Source: Vibrio comitans
Lineage (GTDB): Bacteria > Pseudomonadota > Gammaproteobacteria > Enterobacterales > Vibrionaceae
Assembly (NCBI GenBank): GCA_024346835.1
Contig: AP024867.1
Coordinates: 1,364,001 to 1,428,000, forward strand
DNA length: 64,000 nucleotides
Reading direction: 5' to 3'
Positions 44,863 through 53,239 of the stretch are shown piece by piece. The notes beneath the pieces are model-generated. The model was not told where the DNA came from. It worked only from the letters and a program-made list of their open reading frames with translations, and searched no databases. Made by a program: the position numbers and the translations under genes. How positions within the stretch are numbered: position 1 is the stretch's first letter; each line of letters begins with the position of its first letter.

Positions 44863-45429
44863 ATGAAGAAAATCGCCCTATTGGTTCCACTCCTAGCCCT
44901 GACTCTTTCAGGGTGTGGCAAAAATGAAGTCGGTGATGTATCACTTGGTTTTTTTACACTTAAAGATATAAAAATATCGAATTTGGATGACGAGAAAGTT
45001 CCAGGGGTAACGTGTCATATTGCCTCAGTTGAAGCAAATCTGAGCTTATCTGACCCTAGTGATAGCTCTATCTCGTGTCGTCAAACTGGCGATATTACAC
45101 CTGAAATGATCGCCACAATCGACAAAAGTAAATCTGGCGAAGTGGTGTTTAAGCAATCGAAAAGTGTTTTCTTCAAAACGATGAAAGTCAGACGCATTTA
45201 TGACGCTGAAAACCAGACCCTACTCTACTTGTCTTATACAACTAAAGAGACGGATGGCAGTTTCAAGCATAGCCTGTCTACAGTCCCGCTATGGGGTACA
45301 TTGGCGTATCAGTCTGCTGACGGCGTTCCAGTTAACTTGCCAGCATCCGATTCATCAGCATCTGATGACGTAACAAAGCCTCAAACTGTAGGCGATGCTG
45401 CTTCGAAAAACAGTGAAGTTGTTTTTTAA
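44863..45429 (+). CDS. creA: CreA-family lipoprotein
   Basis: The 188-residue precursor has a lipoprotein signal ending TLSGCGKN. The mature part contains the CreA pattern: VPGVTCHIASVEANLS, SSISCRQTGDI, VFFKTMKVRRIYDAE and LSTVPLWG. Family members are exported proteins of unknown function; E. coli CreA is next to the CreBCD genes, which are not seen here. A lipid anchor is suggested by the Cys. The ATG at 44863 has TTGGAAAT upstream. A Ser/Asp-rich tail (about 165-188) follows the conserved core. Confidence 0.88.
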   Translation: MKKIALLVPLLALTLSGCGKNEVGDVSLGFFTLKDIKISNLDDEKVPGVTCHIASVEANLSLSDPSDSSISCRQTGDITPEMIATIDKSKSGEVVFKQSKSVFFKTMKVRRIYDAENQTLLYLSYTTKETDGSFKHSLSTVPLWGTLAYQSADGVPVNLPASDSSASDDVTKPQTVGDAASKNSEVVF

Positions 45430-45533
45430 ATCGTCAGTTAGGGTTTAAGTGCCTAGAAATTAAGCGCCCTCACTCATATGCAGAGTAAACCCTGTGGTAT
45501 ACTCTGCTCATCTTCCTTTTACATTACCCCATT

Positions 45534-46838
45534 ATGAAGTTTCCTGGTCAAAGAAAGTCTAAACACTACTTCCCAACCCATTCTCGCGACCCATTGGTCA
45601 ATCAGATCCGCCAAACACCAAAGCTATCAAGGCCAACGGTTGTCGGCGTGGGACAAACCATTGTTGATATTGAAGCTCGAGTCGATGATGAATTCTTGAC
45701 AAAATATTCTTTGAGTAAGGGACACTCATTAGTTGTAGAACAGGAAGTTGCAGACGAACTCTACCAAGAGCTTGTTGAAAAAGGCTTGATCACCCACGAA
45801 CATCCTGGTGATACCATTGGCAACACCTTACACAACTACTCTGTCCTAGCCGACAGCAAGTCAGTGTTACTGGGCGTGATGTCTAAAAATATCGATGTAG
45901 GTAGCTATGCTTATCGTTACCTCTGCCGTACCTCATCGCGCGTTAACCTGAATCATCTTCAGCGTGTTGACGGCCCTATTGGTCGTTGCTACACATTGAT
46001 CACCGATGACGGCGAACGTACCTTTGCTATCAACGAAGGTCACATGAATCAGCTGCTTCCTGAAAGTGTGCCTGAAAACGTATTCGAGAAAGCCAGTGCC
46101 CTAGTGGTCTCTTCTTATCTAATGCGCGGTAAACCAGAAGACCCAATGCCTAAAGCAGTGCAACGAGCGGTCGAGTTAGCAAAAGAAAACAATGTACCTG
46201 TAGTGCTTACTCTAGGCACCAAATACGTTATCGAAGGTAACGAAGATTGGTGGCAAAATTTCATCAAGGCCAACGTGACTATTGTCGCGATGAACGAAGA
46301 AGAAGGTGAAGCACTTACCGGTGAAAAAGACCCACTTTTGGCTGCTGACAAAGCACTAGAGTGGGTAGACCTAGTACTTTGTACTGCTGGTCCTGTCGGT
46401 CTATACATGGCCGGTTATACCGAGAACGATAAAAAGCGCGAGACAGAGTTCGCCTTGCTACCTGGCAATATTCCAGAGTTCAACAAGTATGAATACAGCC
46501 GTGTGATGCGCTTTACCGACTGTAAGGACCCTATCCGCGTCTACTCTCATATTGCGCCTTACCTAGGTGGGCCTCTTGAGATCAAAAACACTAATGGTGC
46601 GGGTGACGGAGCATTATCAGCTCTGCTTCATGATATTGCTGCCAATGGTTACCACAAGAAAAATGTTCCAGCGTCTGAAAAACACAGCGCGACGTTCCTC
46701 ACATATTCATCGCTTTCTCAAATTTGTAAATATGCAAACCGAGTAAGCTACGAACTCCTGACTCAGCACTCTCCTCGCTTGTCGCGCTCTCTTCCAGAAC
46801 GTGAAGATAGCCTTGAAGAAGCCTACTGGGACAGATAG
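45534..46838 (+). CDS. gsk: inosine-guanosine kinase
   Basis: Gsk phosphorylates guanosine and inosine in purine salvage. The 434-residue protein (E. coli 434) is a PfkB-family sugar kinase. N-terminal VVGVGQTIVDIEARVDDEF binds the nucleoside, and the C-terminal signature NTNGAGDGALSALLHDIAAN has the catalytic Asp in GAGD. It starts 105 bases after creA and is followed by a hairpin and the DsbA-like gene. The window's purine genes (this and the permease) are far apart and not co-regulated by any shared site seen here. Confidence 0.96.
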   Translation: MKFPGQRKSKHYFPTHSRDPLVNQIRQTPKLSRPTVVGVGQTIVDIEARVDDEFLTKYSLSKGHSLVVEQEVADELYQELVEKGLITHEHPGDTIGNTLHNYSVLADSKSVLLGVMSKNIDVGSYAYRYLCRTSSRVNLNHLQRVDGPIGRCYTLITDDGERTFAINEGHMNQLLPESVPENVFEKASALVVSSYLMRGKPEDPMPKAVQRAVELAKENNVPVVLTLGTKYVIEGNEDWWQNFIKANVTIVAMNEEEGEALTGEKDPLLAADKALEWVDLVLCTAGPVGLYMAGYTENDKKRETEFALLPGNIPEFNKYEYSRVMRFTDCKDPIRVYSHIAPYLGGPLEIKNTNGAGDGALSALLHDIAANGYHKKNVPASEKHSATFLTYSSLSQICKYANRVSYELLTQHSPRLSRSLPEREDSLEEAYWDR

Positions 46839-46851
46839 CATAAAGTTCAGA

Positions 46852-46873
46852 GGGTGATGCATAACCATCACCC
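46852..46873 (+). terminator. hairpin after gsk
   Basis: Arms GGGTGATG/CATCACCC with a 6-base loop, 13 bases after the gsk stop. No clear T-run follows, so it may be a weak terminator or an mRNA-stabilising stem. Confidence 0.5.
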
Positions 46874-46904
46874 TTCCTCTGCCTACTACAAGACGTAAGG
46901 GACT

Positions 46905-47534
46905 ATGAAAAAAATAACTCAAATACTTAGCCTAGTTTTCGCATCTTTACTACTACTGACCGCATGTAGCGAAAACCCAGAGCCTCAATTGAACACTCAC
47001 TACTCTCAATTGCCAAACGATATTAGTGATCTTGTACAGCAGCCAGTGGTTGAAGTTTTTTCTCTAACTTGTGGGCACTGCCTGCAAATGGAAAAGTTCA
47101 TTCCTGAAATTGAAGAAGGCATTGGTCAGCCTGTTGGTAAGGTGCACGTCACCTTCAATGAGAGTGCTCAAGCAGCAGCTATGTTTTACTACGCTGCCGC
47201 AATGCAATCTGACGCAGGCAAGCCAGACGTGGGTATGATGACGGCGCTATTTAATGCGTATCATGCCAACGCTGAATTACCGGCAGAAGAAAGAACACAA
47301 TTACTCGTTGATGCTTATAAAGAACGCGGACTGGTTTCTCCGTATGATCTCGATGATGAGCAAAAACAACAATTGTTTGAAGAAGTGACTAAAGCGGTCG
47401 ATATTACTGGCAAAGGTATGATCAACTCTGTGCCTACCTTTGTGGTCAACGGTAAATATATGGTCATCACTTCAGCTCACAACGACCTGCCATCTATTGT
47501 TAACACTATTAAATACTTAATTGCAAAAGGATAA
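46905..47534 (+). CDS. DsbA-like thiol-disulfide lipoprotein
   Basis: The 209-residue precursor has a lipoprotein signal (ending LLLTACSEN) and a thioredoxin/DsbA fold. The active-site motif is CGHC in FSLTCGHCLQMEKF near residue 56-59, followed by a helical insert (about 95-165) and the cis-Pro loop INSVPTFVVNGKY near 180. CGHC is more oxidising than thioredoxin's CGPC and close to DsbA's CPHC. It is probably anchored to a membrane by its lipid and helps fold envelope proteins. The FKBP gene starts inside its stop codon. Confidence 0.87.
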   Translation: MKKITQILSLVFASLLLLTACSENPEPQLNTHYSQLPNDISDLVQQPVVEVFSLTCGHCLQMEKFIPEIEEGIGQPVGKVHVTFNESAQAAAMFYYAAAMQSDAGKPDVGMMTALFNAYHANAELPAEERTQLLVDAYKERGLVSPYDLDDEQKQQLFEEVTKAVDITGKGMINSVPTFVVNGKYMVITSAHNDLPSIVNTIKYLIAKG

Positions 47535-48016
47535 TGACACTAATGTCTAAGTTTTTATTCCCTGCCATCATAGCTGTTTTGGCTGCATTCATGATCTACA
47601 CCATTTGGTCAAAACATAAAACGGGGCAAGAAAACTTCGCTCTAGGCCAAGCATTCTTACAAGAAAATGGTCAACGTGATGAAGTGATTACCACTGAAAG
47701 CGGTCTTCAATATGAAGTGTTAGTTAAGGGTGAAGGCGAAACGCACCCAACGCCAACTAATACTGTTAAAGTTCACTATCACGGTACACTAATTGACGGC
47801 ACAGTGTTTGATAGCTCTGTTGATCGCGGTGAGCCGATTGAGTTCCCGCTTAACCGCGTAATTCACGGCTGGCAAGAAGGTCTGCAACTGATGGTTGCGG
47901 GTGACAAGTTCCGCTTATACATCCCGAGCACTCTTGCTTATGGCAAAGACGGTACAGGCCCTATCCCAGCATCTGCAACGCTAATCTTCGACGTAGAACT
48001 GCTTGAAGTAAAATAG
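47534..48016 (+). CDS. membrane-anchored FKBP-type prolyl isomerase
   Basis: A 160-residue protein with one N-terminal membrane helix (about 5-25) and a FKBP domain (about 60-158). Active-site blocks are VKVHYHGTLIDGTVFDSS, WQEGLQLMVAGDK and YIPSTLAYG. It catalyses proline cis-trans isomerisation in the periplasm. The ATG at 47534 overlaps the stop of the DsbA-like gene (TAATG); the ATG at 47543 is an alternative. The coupling suggests both make a folding pair. A strong 12-bp terminator follows. Confidence 0.9.
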   Translation: MTLMSKFLFPAIIAVLAAFMIYTIWSKHKTGQENFALGQAFLQENGQRDEVITTESGLQYEVLVKGEGETHPTPTNTVKVHYHGTLIDGTVFDSSVDRGEPIEFPLNRVIHGWQEGLQLMVAGDKFRLYIPSTLAYGKDGTGPIPASATLIFDVELLEVK

Positions 48017-48023
48017 AAACTAA

Positions 48024-48055
48024 AAAGGACTGTCCACGGACAGTCCTTTAACTTT
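48024..48055. terminator. bidirectional Rho-independent terminator
   Basis: Stem AAAGGACTGTCC/GGACAGTCCTTT (48024-48035 with 48038-48049) with a tight turn. It ends the DsbA-FKBP operon and faces the HAD gene. Confidence 0.9.
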
Positions 48056-48092
48056 CTAATTCTATTTTTTGCGGTATTTAAAACTCAACAAC

Positions 48093-48710
48093 CTACTCTG
48101 TAAAAGCTGCCTCGTTCACCGGTTTAAATACAAAACCAGAATCCGTCACTAGGTAACAATCCATACCCGCTGCATGCGCGGCTTGCAAACCCAAAAGAGT
48201 ATCCTCAAACACGACACATTCCGTCGGTTGGCACTGCATATTTTCAGCCGCCTGCAAGAAGGTATCAGGGAATGGCTTGTGGTTATTGACCTCCGTAGCC
48301 GTCACTACCGTGTCGAAATAGTCAAATACGCCCCTAGCCTTCAATAGATCATGAGCACTTTCACGCTGTGCCCCTGTGCCTATTGCCACTTTCTTAAATT
48401 GCATCTGATCTAACAATATCTGATGGGTAATGTCGATCAGCTCACCTTTAGCTTCATTGCTCGCGAACTGAGACATTTTAAAGCTAGAGACCAGCAATGG
48501 ATCGAGTTCTAAGCCAAAGCGTCTGTTTACTTCCAAAACAATCTTTGGGCTTGGCATACCGCCTAGGCTATGAAGCCATTTAGGGTCGAAATCAAATCCA
48601 AACTCTTTAGCTGTCTGTTCCCATGCTGCAACATGTGCTGGCATGGTATCAATCAGGGTGCCATCCATATCAAATATAATACCCTGATATTGTTCAAGTT
48701 TTGGCTGCAT
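48093..48710 (-). CDS. HAD-superfamily phosphatase (YqaB/beta-phosphoglucomutase-like)
   Basis: A 205-residue HAD protein with motif I GIIFDMDGTLIDTMP, then a helical cap (about 25-90), motif II VAIGTGAQ, motif III HKPFPDTFLQA and motif IV CVVFEDTLLGLQAA. It resembles E. coli YqaB, which dephosphorylates fructose-1-phosphate and similar sugars. The longer frame to 48755 adds an unconserved stretch, so I start at the ATG at 48710 although AAGG is very close to it. The substrate is inferred only. Confidence 0.83.
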   Translation of the reverse strand: MQPKLEQYQGIIFDMDGTLIDTMPAHVAAWEQTAKEFGFDFDPKWLHSLGGMPSPKIVLEVNRRFGLELDPLLVSSFKMSQFASNEAKGELIDITHQILLDQMQFKKVAIGTGAQRESAHDLLKARGVFDYFDTVVTATEVNNHKPFPDTFLQAAENMQCQPTECVVFEDTLLGLQAAHAAGMDCYLVTDSGFVFKPVNEAAFTE

Positions 48711-48823
48711 CCTTGGTCTCTCTTGGTCTGTTAACAGTAAATATCTTCTCACCATAACAGACTAAAATGACAAAACAATGCCATTTACTTGACCAACCTA
48801 TACTCTCTTTAATTTTCTATCAA

Positions 48824-49534
48824 TTACGGCTTATTTAACCAACCCGCAACGGTTTGTACAGGAACAAAATCTTTAGGTTTGGTTAACCAGACTGCTACAG
48901 CATCTACTTCTGCCGCCGGTTGACGACTATTAAAAGCGAAGCCCCAATTTTCTGTACCACTCTTTTGCTGCTTCTCTACAACAACAAAGTCATGCTTGAG
49001 GGTTTTACCACGATTTTCACCACGCTTAACTGGCGTTGTTTCATCCATAGCGAGCCAGACAATATGCGCTGTATATTGGCCTTCGCCCTTAAAAGTGACG
49101 GTGTAATTATTGTTATCACGTTCTAATTGGAGTTGTTTGGTGTTAGGCGCTTCAATATCAGGTAGCGTTCGAGTTCGATAACTGAAAAATCCTTTCCACT
49201 CAGCACCATTGACCACAAAGCCTGGAGTATAAACGCTGTCTACCACACCATAGCTTCTATATAGCCTCTGTTTTTGACTATAAGACGGATGAGCAAAGCG
49301 GTCTTTCCAACCTATGTAGTCCCAATAGTCAACGTGGTAAGCAAGAGGAATATACTCTTCCCACAATTTGTCAGTTTCTGCATATTGGGAAAGATACTGA
49401 TCAGCAGGAGGGCAACTTGAGCATCCTTCTGACGTAAAGAGCTCTATCACATAGGCAGGTTTTCCTTCGTGAGTCCAAACCTGAGCTTGCAACACACTTG
49501 GGACTATCAAGGCGACTAATATTGAAAAACGCAT
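48824..49534 (-). CDS. DUF1223 thioredoxin-fold exported protein
   Basis: The 236-residue precursor has a signal peptide (MRFSILVALIVPSVLQAQ). The conserved ELFTSEGCSSCPPADQYL near 34-51 carries a CSSC motif like a thioredoxin active site, and VDYWDYIGWKDRFAHPSYS is the other family block. The function is unknown; an oxidoreductase in the periplasm is possible. The ATG at 49534 with TTAGGAG is better than the longer frame (49579). It is monocistronic and divergent from the HMCES gene. Confidence 0.87.
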   Translation of the reverse strand: MRFSILVALIVPSVLQAQVWTHEGKPAYVIELFTSEGCSSCPPADQYLSQYAETDKLWEEYIPLAYHVDYWDYIGWKDRFAHPSYSQKQRLYRSYGVVDSVYTPGFVVNGAEWKGFFSYRTRTLPDIEAPNTKQLQLERDNNNYTVTFKGEGQYTAHIVWLAMDETTPVKRGENRGKTLKHDFVVVEKQQKSGTENWGFAFNSRQPAAEVDAVAVWLTKPKDFVPVQTVAGWLNKP

Positions 49535-49662
49535 CCGTGTACTCCTAATAAAAGGCTTATCAAGTAAAGACCTGAACAAACGTATTTCTCTTTCACATTA
49601 CTCTTACACGGCAGTAAATATGCTAACTTAACAACATGGCCTTCAGGAGAAAGAGACAATCA

Positions 49663-50256
49663 ATGTGTGGACGATTAAACATCACAGACGATCCTTTAGC
49701 ACAGTGGATATCAGAGTCTCTGGGTCTTGAATTTCACCCCTCGACAAATCAGGATGTGCGACCTACCCAATCTGTAGCTGTGATTTCATCCAAGCAATCG
49801 CAGCTTCTCCAACAACAAATGCAGTGGGGAGTGAAACCAGAATGGTCAAAACAGCTCATTATTAATGCGCGCTCTGAAACAATCGACTCCAAGCCGACAT
49901 TTAGAGACGCCTTTAATCAGCATAGAATTATCGTGCCCTGCAGTGGTTGGTATGAATGGGTCACCACGGAATCAGGCAAGCAGAAATTCCAATTCACTCC
50001 AGCCAACATCTCTCAAGGTTTCTTAATGGCAGCCCTTTCAATGGGAAACGATGAATTTGTTACCCTTACCACTGCGCCCAATGATGAGTACGCCTCTTAT
50101 CATCATCGAATGCCACTATTATTTAACGAAAAGGAAGCTCTGCAATGGGTGGTTGACCCAGAACAGGCGTTAAAGCTGATCAGCAAAAGCACACAAGTCC
50201 CCTTCGTTGCCAAAGCGCAACCTATCGAACCTATGCAAAACCTTTCGCTTTTTTAA
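49663..50256 (+). CDS. HMCES/YedK-type SOS response-associated peptidase
   Basis: The 197-residue protein starts MCGRLN; after removal of Met the Cys2 forms a stable covalent bond to abasic sites in single-stranded DNA. The other active-site residues are visible: Asn in IINARSETI, Glu in SGWYEWV and His in YASYHHRMPLLF. The start must be at 49663, since Cys2 is essential; the upstream frame from 49636 is not used. It protects DNA during replication. No LexA box was identified upstream. Confidence 0.93.
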   Translation: MCGRLNITDDPLAQWISESLGLEFHPSTNQDVRPTQSVAVISSKQSQLLQQQMQWGVKPEWSKQLIINARSETIDSKPTFRDAFNQHRIIVPCSGWYEWVTTESGKQKFQFTPANISQGFLMAALSMGNDEFVTLTTAPNDEYASYHHRMPLLFNEKEALQWVVDPEQALKLISKSTQVPFVAKAQPIEPMQNLSLF

Positions 50257-50347
50257 GGTCAGCACAAAAACAACAGAACTAATTGTTTTTTAAGCGAGTT
50301 TGTACAAGAATCGTTAATACAAATGCGCAATTGTTAAGAGAGAGCAA

Positions 50348-50890
50348 ATGAAGGGAATCATTTTCACCGAATTTCTGAATCTAGTAGAGAATCATTTCGG
50401 ACTTGAGGTTTTAGACCAAGTACTGGAAATGTCGGAAGACCAAGGAATTTACACCTCTGTCGGCAGTTATGATCACAAAGACCTTGTAAAGCTTATCGTC
50501 AATCTGAGCAAGACCTCCGATGTACCAGCAGATCAGTTACAAGAAGTGTTTGGAGAATCAGTATTCATGAAGCTATTAGCGACTATGCCGCCAGAGGCCG
50601 CTCTTGCCCATAGTACTAACAGCTTTGAGTTTATTCGCCACGTAGAAGATTATATTCATGTCGAGGTTAAGAAGCTCTATCCTGACGCTACGCCACCCTC
50701 CTTTGAATTCATATCCGAGAGCGAAACTGAACTGGTTTTGAACTACAAGAGTGCTAGATGCATGTCTCATGTTTGTCTTGGTTTGATAAAAGGCTGCGCT
50801 AATCACTTTGGACAAAAGCTCGATATTAAAATGAAACCCTTAAATGATACCGGTAGCGAAGTTCGCTTTAATATCACGCTTGTTGATTAA
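50348..50890 (+). CDS. hnoX: H-NOX heme nitric-oxide sensor
   Basis: The 180-residue protein binds heme b through His104 in YIHVEVKKLYPDA and the propionate motif YxSxR at Tyr133-Ser135-Arg137 in NYKSAR. In Vibrio the NO-bound form blocks the partner kinase. The distal pocket lacks an obvious Tyr to hold oxygen, which fits an NO sensor. The C-terminal zinc ligands (a His and two Cys) known from Shewanella and V. cholerae H-NOX are not seen; only Cys138 of that set seems present. It is followed by the kinase 24 bases later. Confidence 0.9.
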   Translation: MKGIIFTEFLNLVENHFGLEVLDQVLEMSEDQGIYTSVGSYDHKDLVKLIVNLSKTSDVPADQLQEVFGESVFMKLLATMPPEAALAHSTNSFEFIRHVEDYIHVEVKKLYPDATPPSFEFISESETELVLNYKSARCMSHVCLGLIKGCANHFGQKLDIKMKPLNDTGSEVRFNITLVD

Positions 50891-50914
50891 CCTTGATTTG
50901 GTGGATACCTGTTC

Positions 50915-52624
50915 ATGACTGAGCAAAACGTGGATATTAAATTGATAGAACGTAAGCTTGCCCGGGAGATGGCCTCTCGAAAGCAAGCTGAGACTTTGCT
51001 AGAACAGAAAAGTCTGGAGTTATTTGAATCAAATCAAAAACTTGAGTTAGCCGTTGCGCAGTTGGAAAAATCCTCTGCGCAAGACATTCTGAAACTCGAA
51101 TTTCAACAGCAAATAGACTCCCTACTTATCTATTTTGGTCGCGCTTTTCTAGACCATCACTTGGATGACGTATTGTTATCAAATCTTGTGGGTAAGGTAT
51201 GCGATACCACCTTGGTGAGAGCCTGCTATCTCGAATTAAACTCCGACCTTAATTTAGGATTAAAAAAACCGTTTTATGGCTCTGAAATTAAAGTTGATCC
51301 CAATAGCCTCAAGTTACAATGGAGGGGCTCTGAGCTCGATATCCCACTAATTGTAAACAGAGAAAGAATAGGGCTACTCAGTCTAAAAATACAAGACACC
51401 GAACAAGATAATCAGTTTATCGAGCAGCCTTTGCGGTTAATTGCCGACTTATTGTGCAGAGCGGTTAACCGACAACAAATTATTTATCGAAACATAGAAT
51501 CTAGAAAGAAAGCAGAACAGTCAGAGCGCGCTACGCGTGACTTTCTCGCCATGATAAACCATGAACTGCGCACTCCTCTTAACGGTTTACTCGGCAGTTC
51601 TGAGCTCCTGCAAGATACCAAGCTTGATAACCATCAAAAGGAATTAGTTGAAAATCTCTCTCAATCTGGTGAGTTTTTAAGGGTGATTATTAACGATCTG
51701 CTCGACTACAGTAAGATCAACGCGGATATGTTTTCATTGCTCCCGCGTAAGTTTGAAATTCAATCGCTACTCAAAACGATATCTAGCATATTTGAGTCTA
51801 AGGCTCGGGAAAAGTCACTCAGCTTTACAATTAATGTCTCCGACAAGGTTCCTAAAGCTGTAGAAGGAGATATGGAGCGAATTACACAAATCTTCGTAAA
51901 CCTCATTGGTAATGCCGTAAAGTTTACCGACAAAGGTTCAGTGTCTTTGAGTTTGGACTGGGAAGATAACAAACTGCTATTTCAGGTTAAAGATACAGGA
52001 ATTGGTATCAGCTCAAATGCACAAGAGAAACTGTTTCAACCTTTCACTCAAGTGGATCGTTCCAGCAAAAGAAACTTCGAGGGAACTGGCCTTGGGCTCG
52101 CGATATGCAGTCAATTAATCCAATTGATGGGGGGTTCAATAAAGTTAGAGAGCACGATTAATGTTGGCACCACGTTTATTGGCAATATCCCTCTAATAAA
52201 GATAGAGAAATTGGCCAGTGCCGCCAAAGACCCCGCAAAACAACTCAACAAGCTTCTACCCCAACACTTATCTGTGCTAGTCGTTGATGATATTCGTATG
52301 AACCAAATAATCATCAATGAGATGCTCTCTAAACTCAATATCAAACCGGATATTGCCAATAATGGTGTAGAAGCGGTCACAGCTTCTCAAAGCAAATCCT
52401 ATGACATGATACTGATGGATTGCCGCATGCCTGAAATGGACGGCTTTGAGGCTACAGAAAAGATTCGCGCTTTGGGAATGAAAATGCCCGTCATCGCTTT
52501 GACTGCCAGTACTACTCTTACAGAAAGAGAAATGTGCTTCAAATGTGGAATGGATGACGTGCTGACCAAGCCCTATCGCTCAGCGGACATTCAAAACATG
52601 CTCGTCAAATGGTGTCATAACTAA
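50915..52624 (+). CDS. H-NOX-associated hybrid histidine kinase (HqsK/HnoK-like)
   Basis: The 569-residue kinase lacks membrane segments. It has an N-terminal coiled coil (about 8-60), a GAF-like domain (about 65-195), HisKA with phospho-His216 in FLAMINHELRTPLNG, an ATPase domain with NLIGNAVKFTD, VKDTGIGI and GTGLGLA, and a C-terminal receiver (about 450-565) with phospho-Asp502 in ILMDCRMPEMDG. There is no HPt domain, so phosphate has to pass to a separate HPt protein. Similar proteins in V. harveyi (HqsK) feed LuxU; in V. cholerae and Shewanella HnoK is inhibited by NO-bound H-NOX. It is cotranscribed with hnoX and ends in a terminator before the syp locus. Confidence 0.88.
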   Translation: MTEQNVDIKLIERKLAREMASRKQAETLLEQKSLELFESNQKLELAVAQLEKSSAQDILKLEFQQQIDSLLIYFGRAFLDHHLDDVLLSNLVGKVCDTTLVRACYLELNSDLNLGLKKPFYGSEIKVDPNSLKLQWRGSELDIPLIVNRERIGLLSLKIQDTEQDNQFIEQPLRLIADLLCRAVNRQQIIYRNIESRKKAEQSERATRDFLAMINHELRTPLNGLLGSSELLQDTKLDNHQKELVENLSQSGEFLRVIINDLLDYSKINADMFSLLPRKFEIQSLLKTISSIFESKAREKSLSFTINVSDKVPKAVEGDMERITQIFVNLIGNAVKFTDKGSVSLSLDWEDNKLLFQVKDTGIGISSNAQEKLFQPFTQVDRSSKRNFEGTGLGLAICSQLIQLMGGSIKLESTINVGTTFIGNIPLIKIEKLASAAKDPAKQLNKLLPQHLSVLVVDDIRMNQIIINEMLSKLNIKPDIANNGVEAVTASQSKSYDMILMDCRMPEMDGFEATEKIRALGMKMPVIALTASTTLTEREMCFKCGMDDVLTKPYRSADIQNMLVKWCHN

Positions 52625-52654
52625 ACAATCTTCACCCATCAAGATTTGCTCACC

Positions 52655-52684
52655 AAGGCTCACTATACGTGAGCCTTTTTTCAT
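52655..52684 (+). terminator. Rho-independent terminator between the kinase and sypA
   Basis: Stem AAGGCTCAC/GTGAGCCTT (52655-52663 with 52669-52677) and a 5-base loop, followed by TTTT. The H-NOX operon therefore ends before the sigma-54 promoter. Confidence 0.9.
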
Positions 52685-52715
52685 TCTGCATTCAATTTAA
52701 CTGAATCAATTTCCT

Positions 52716-52753
52716 TTCTCATTTTAAGAAAAACCATTTCTCATTTTGACACG
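52716..52753 (+). promoter_or_regulatory. two TTCTCA activator sites (SypG-type) upstream of sypA
   Basis: TTCTCATTTTAAG (52716) and TTCTCATTTTGAC (52738) are direct repeats 22 bases apart, two turns of the helix. The second fits the SypG site pattern TTCTCA-N3-TG known from V. fischeri. They lie 48-75 bases before the -24 element. Confidence 0.7.
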
Positions 52754-52789
52754 GGGAGATAAATGATTGTTTTTAATGCATTTATATTT

Positions 52790-52805
52790 TGGCACGGTTC
52801 CTGCT
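52790..52805 (+). promoter_or_regulatory. sigma-54 promoter of sypA
   Basis: TGGCACGGTTCCTGCT has GG (52791-52792), 10 bases, GC (52803-52804), close to the TGGCACG-N4-TTGCW consensus. The start site should be near 52815, about 40 bases before the sypA ATG. Confidence 0.85.
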
Positions 52806-52853
52806 ATCTACTAAGTACGCTCACTGAAGCGATTCTTAAACGGAGAGAAAATC

Positions 52854-53186
52854 ATGGAACTACGCAAAATTGAATCAAGTGAAAACCTACTTACTCTAGC
52901 GGTATTTGGCGACTTTAATGCTCAATCAAGCAAGGAAGCACAACTTTGCATTGACGATGTACTAACCGACGATAACCACCCTCAAATTGAAATTGATTTA
53001 GAGCACGTGGATTTCATGGATACGTCAGGCATTGGCGCGATTGTTTACCTATACAAGCGCCTAGTAGAAAGCGATCGCAACATGAGCATCAAGAATGTTC
53101 ATGGCCAACCGCAAAAAATGATGGAACTACTGCGCATTGGACAAGCCATTCCACTAACAACTCAAACAGCAGAACTTGAGCACTAA
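52854..53186 (+). CDS. sypA: STAS-domain protein SypA-like
   Basis: A 110-residue STAS (anti-sigma antagonist) protein. The phospho-Ser is Ser58 in DFMDTSGIGAIVYLY. In V. fischeri SypA is required for biofilm; its unphosphorylated form is active and SypE sets its phosphorylation. SypE is not in this locus. It is the first gene of the syp cluster, with the GGAGAGAAAATC site before the ATG and a sigma-54 promoter. Confidence 0.88.
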   Translation: MELRKIESSENLLTLAVFGDFNAQSSKEAQLCIDDVLTDDNHPQIEIDLEHVDFMDTSGIGAIVYLYKRLVESDRNMSIKNVHGQPQKMMELLRIGQAIPLTTQTAELEH

Positions 53187-53239
53187 TCGCTATTCACATG
53201 GACGTGAACAGTTATTACATGGGAATCAGGAGAGAAAAA

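Noticed and set aside
44718..44921. Long N-terminal extension of the hypothetical protein
   Set aside because: It overlaps the divergent creA start and its promoter; residues look non-coding.
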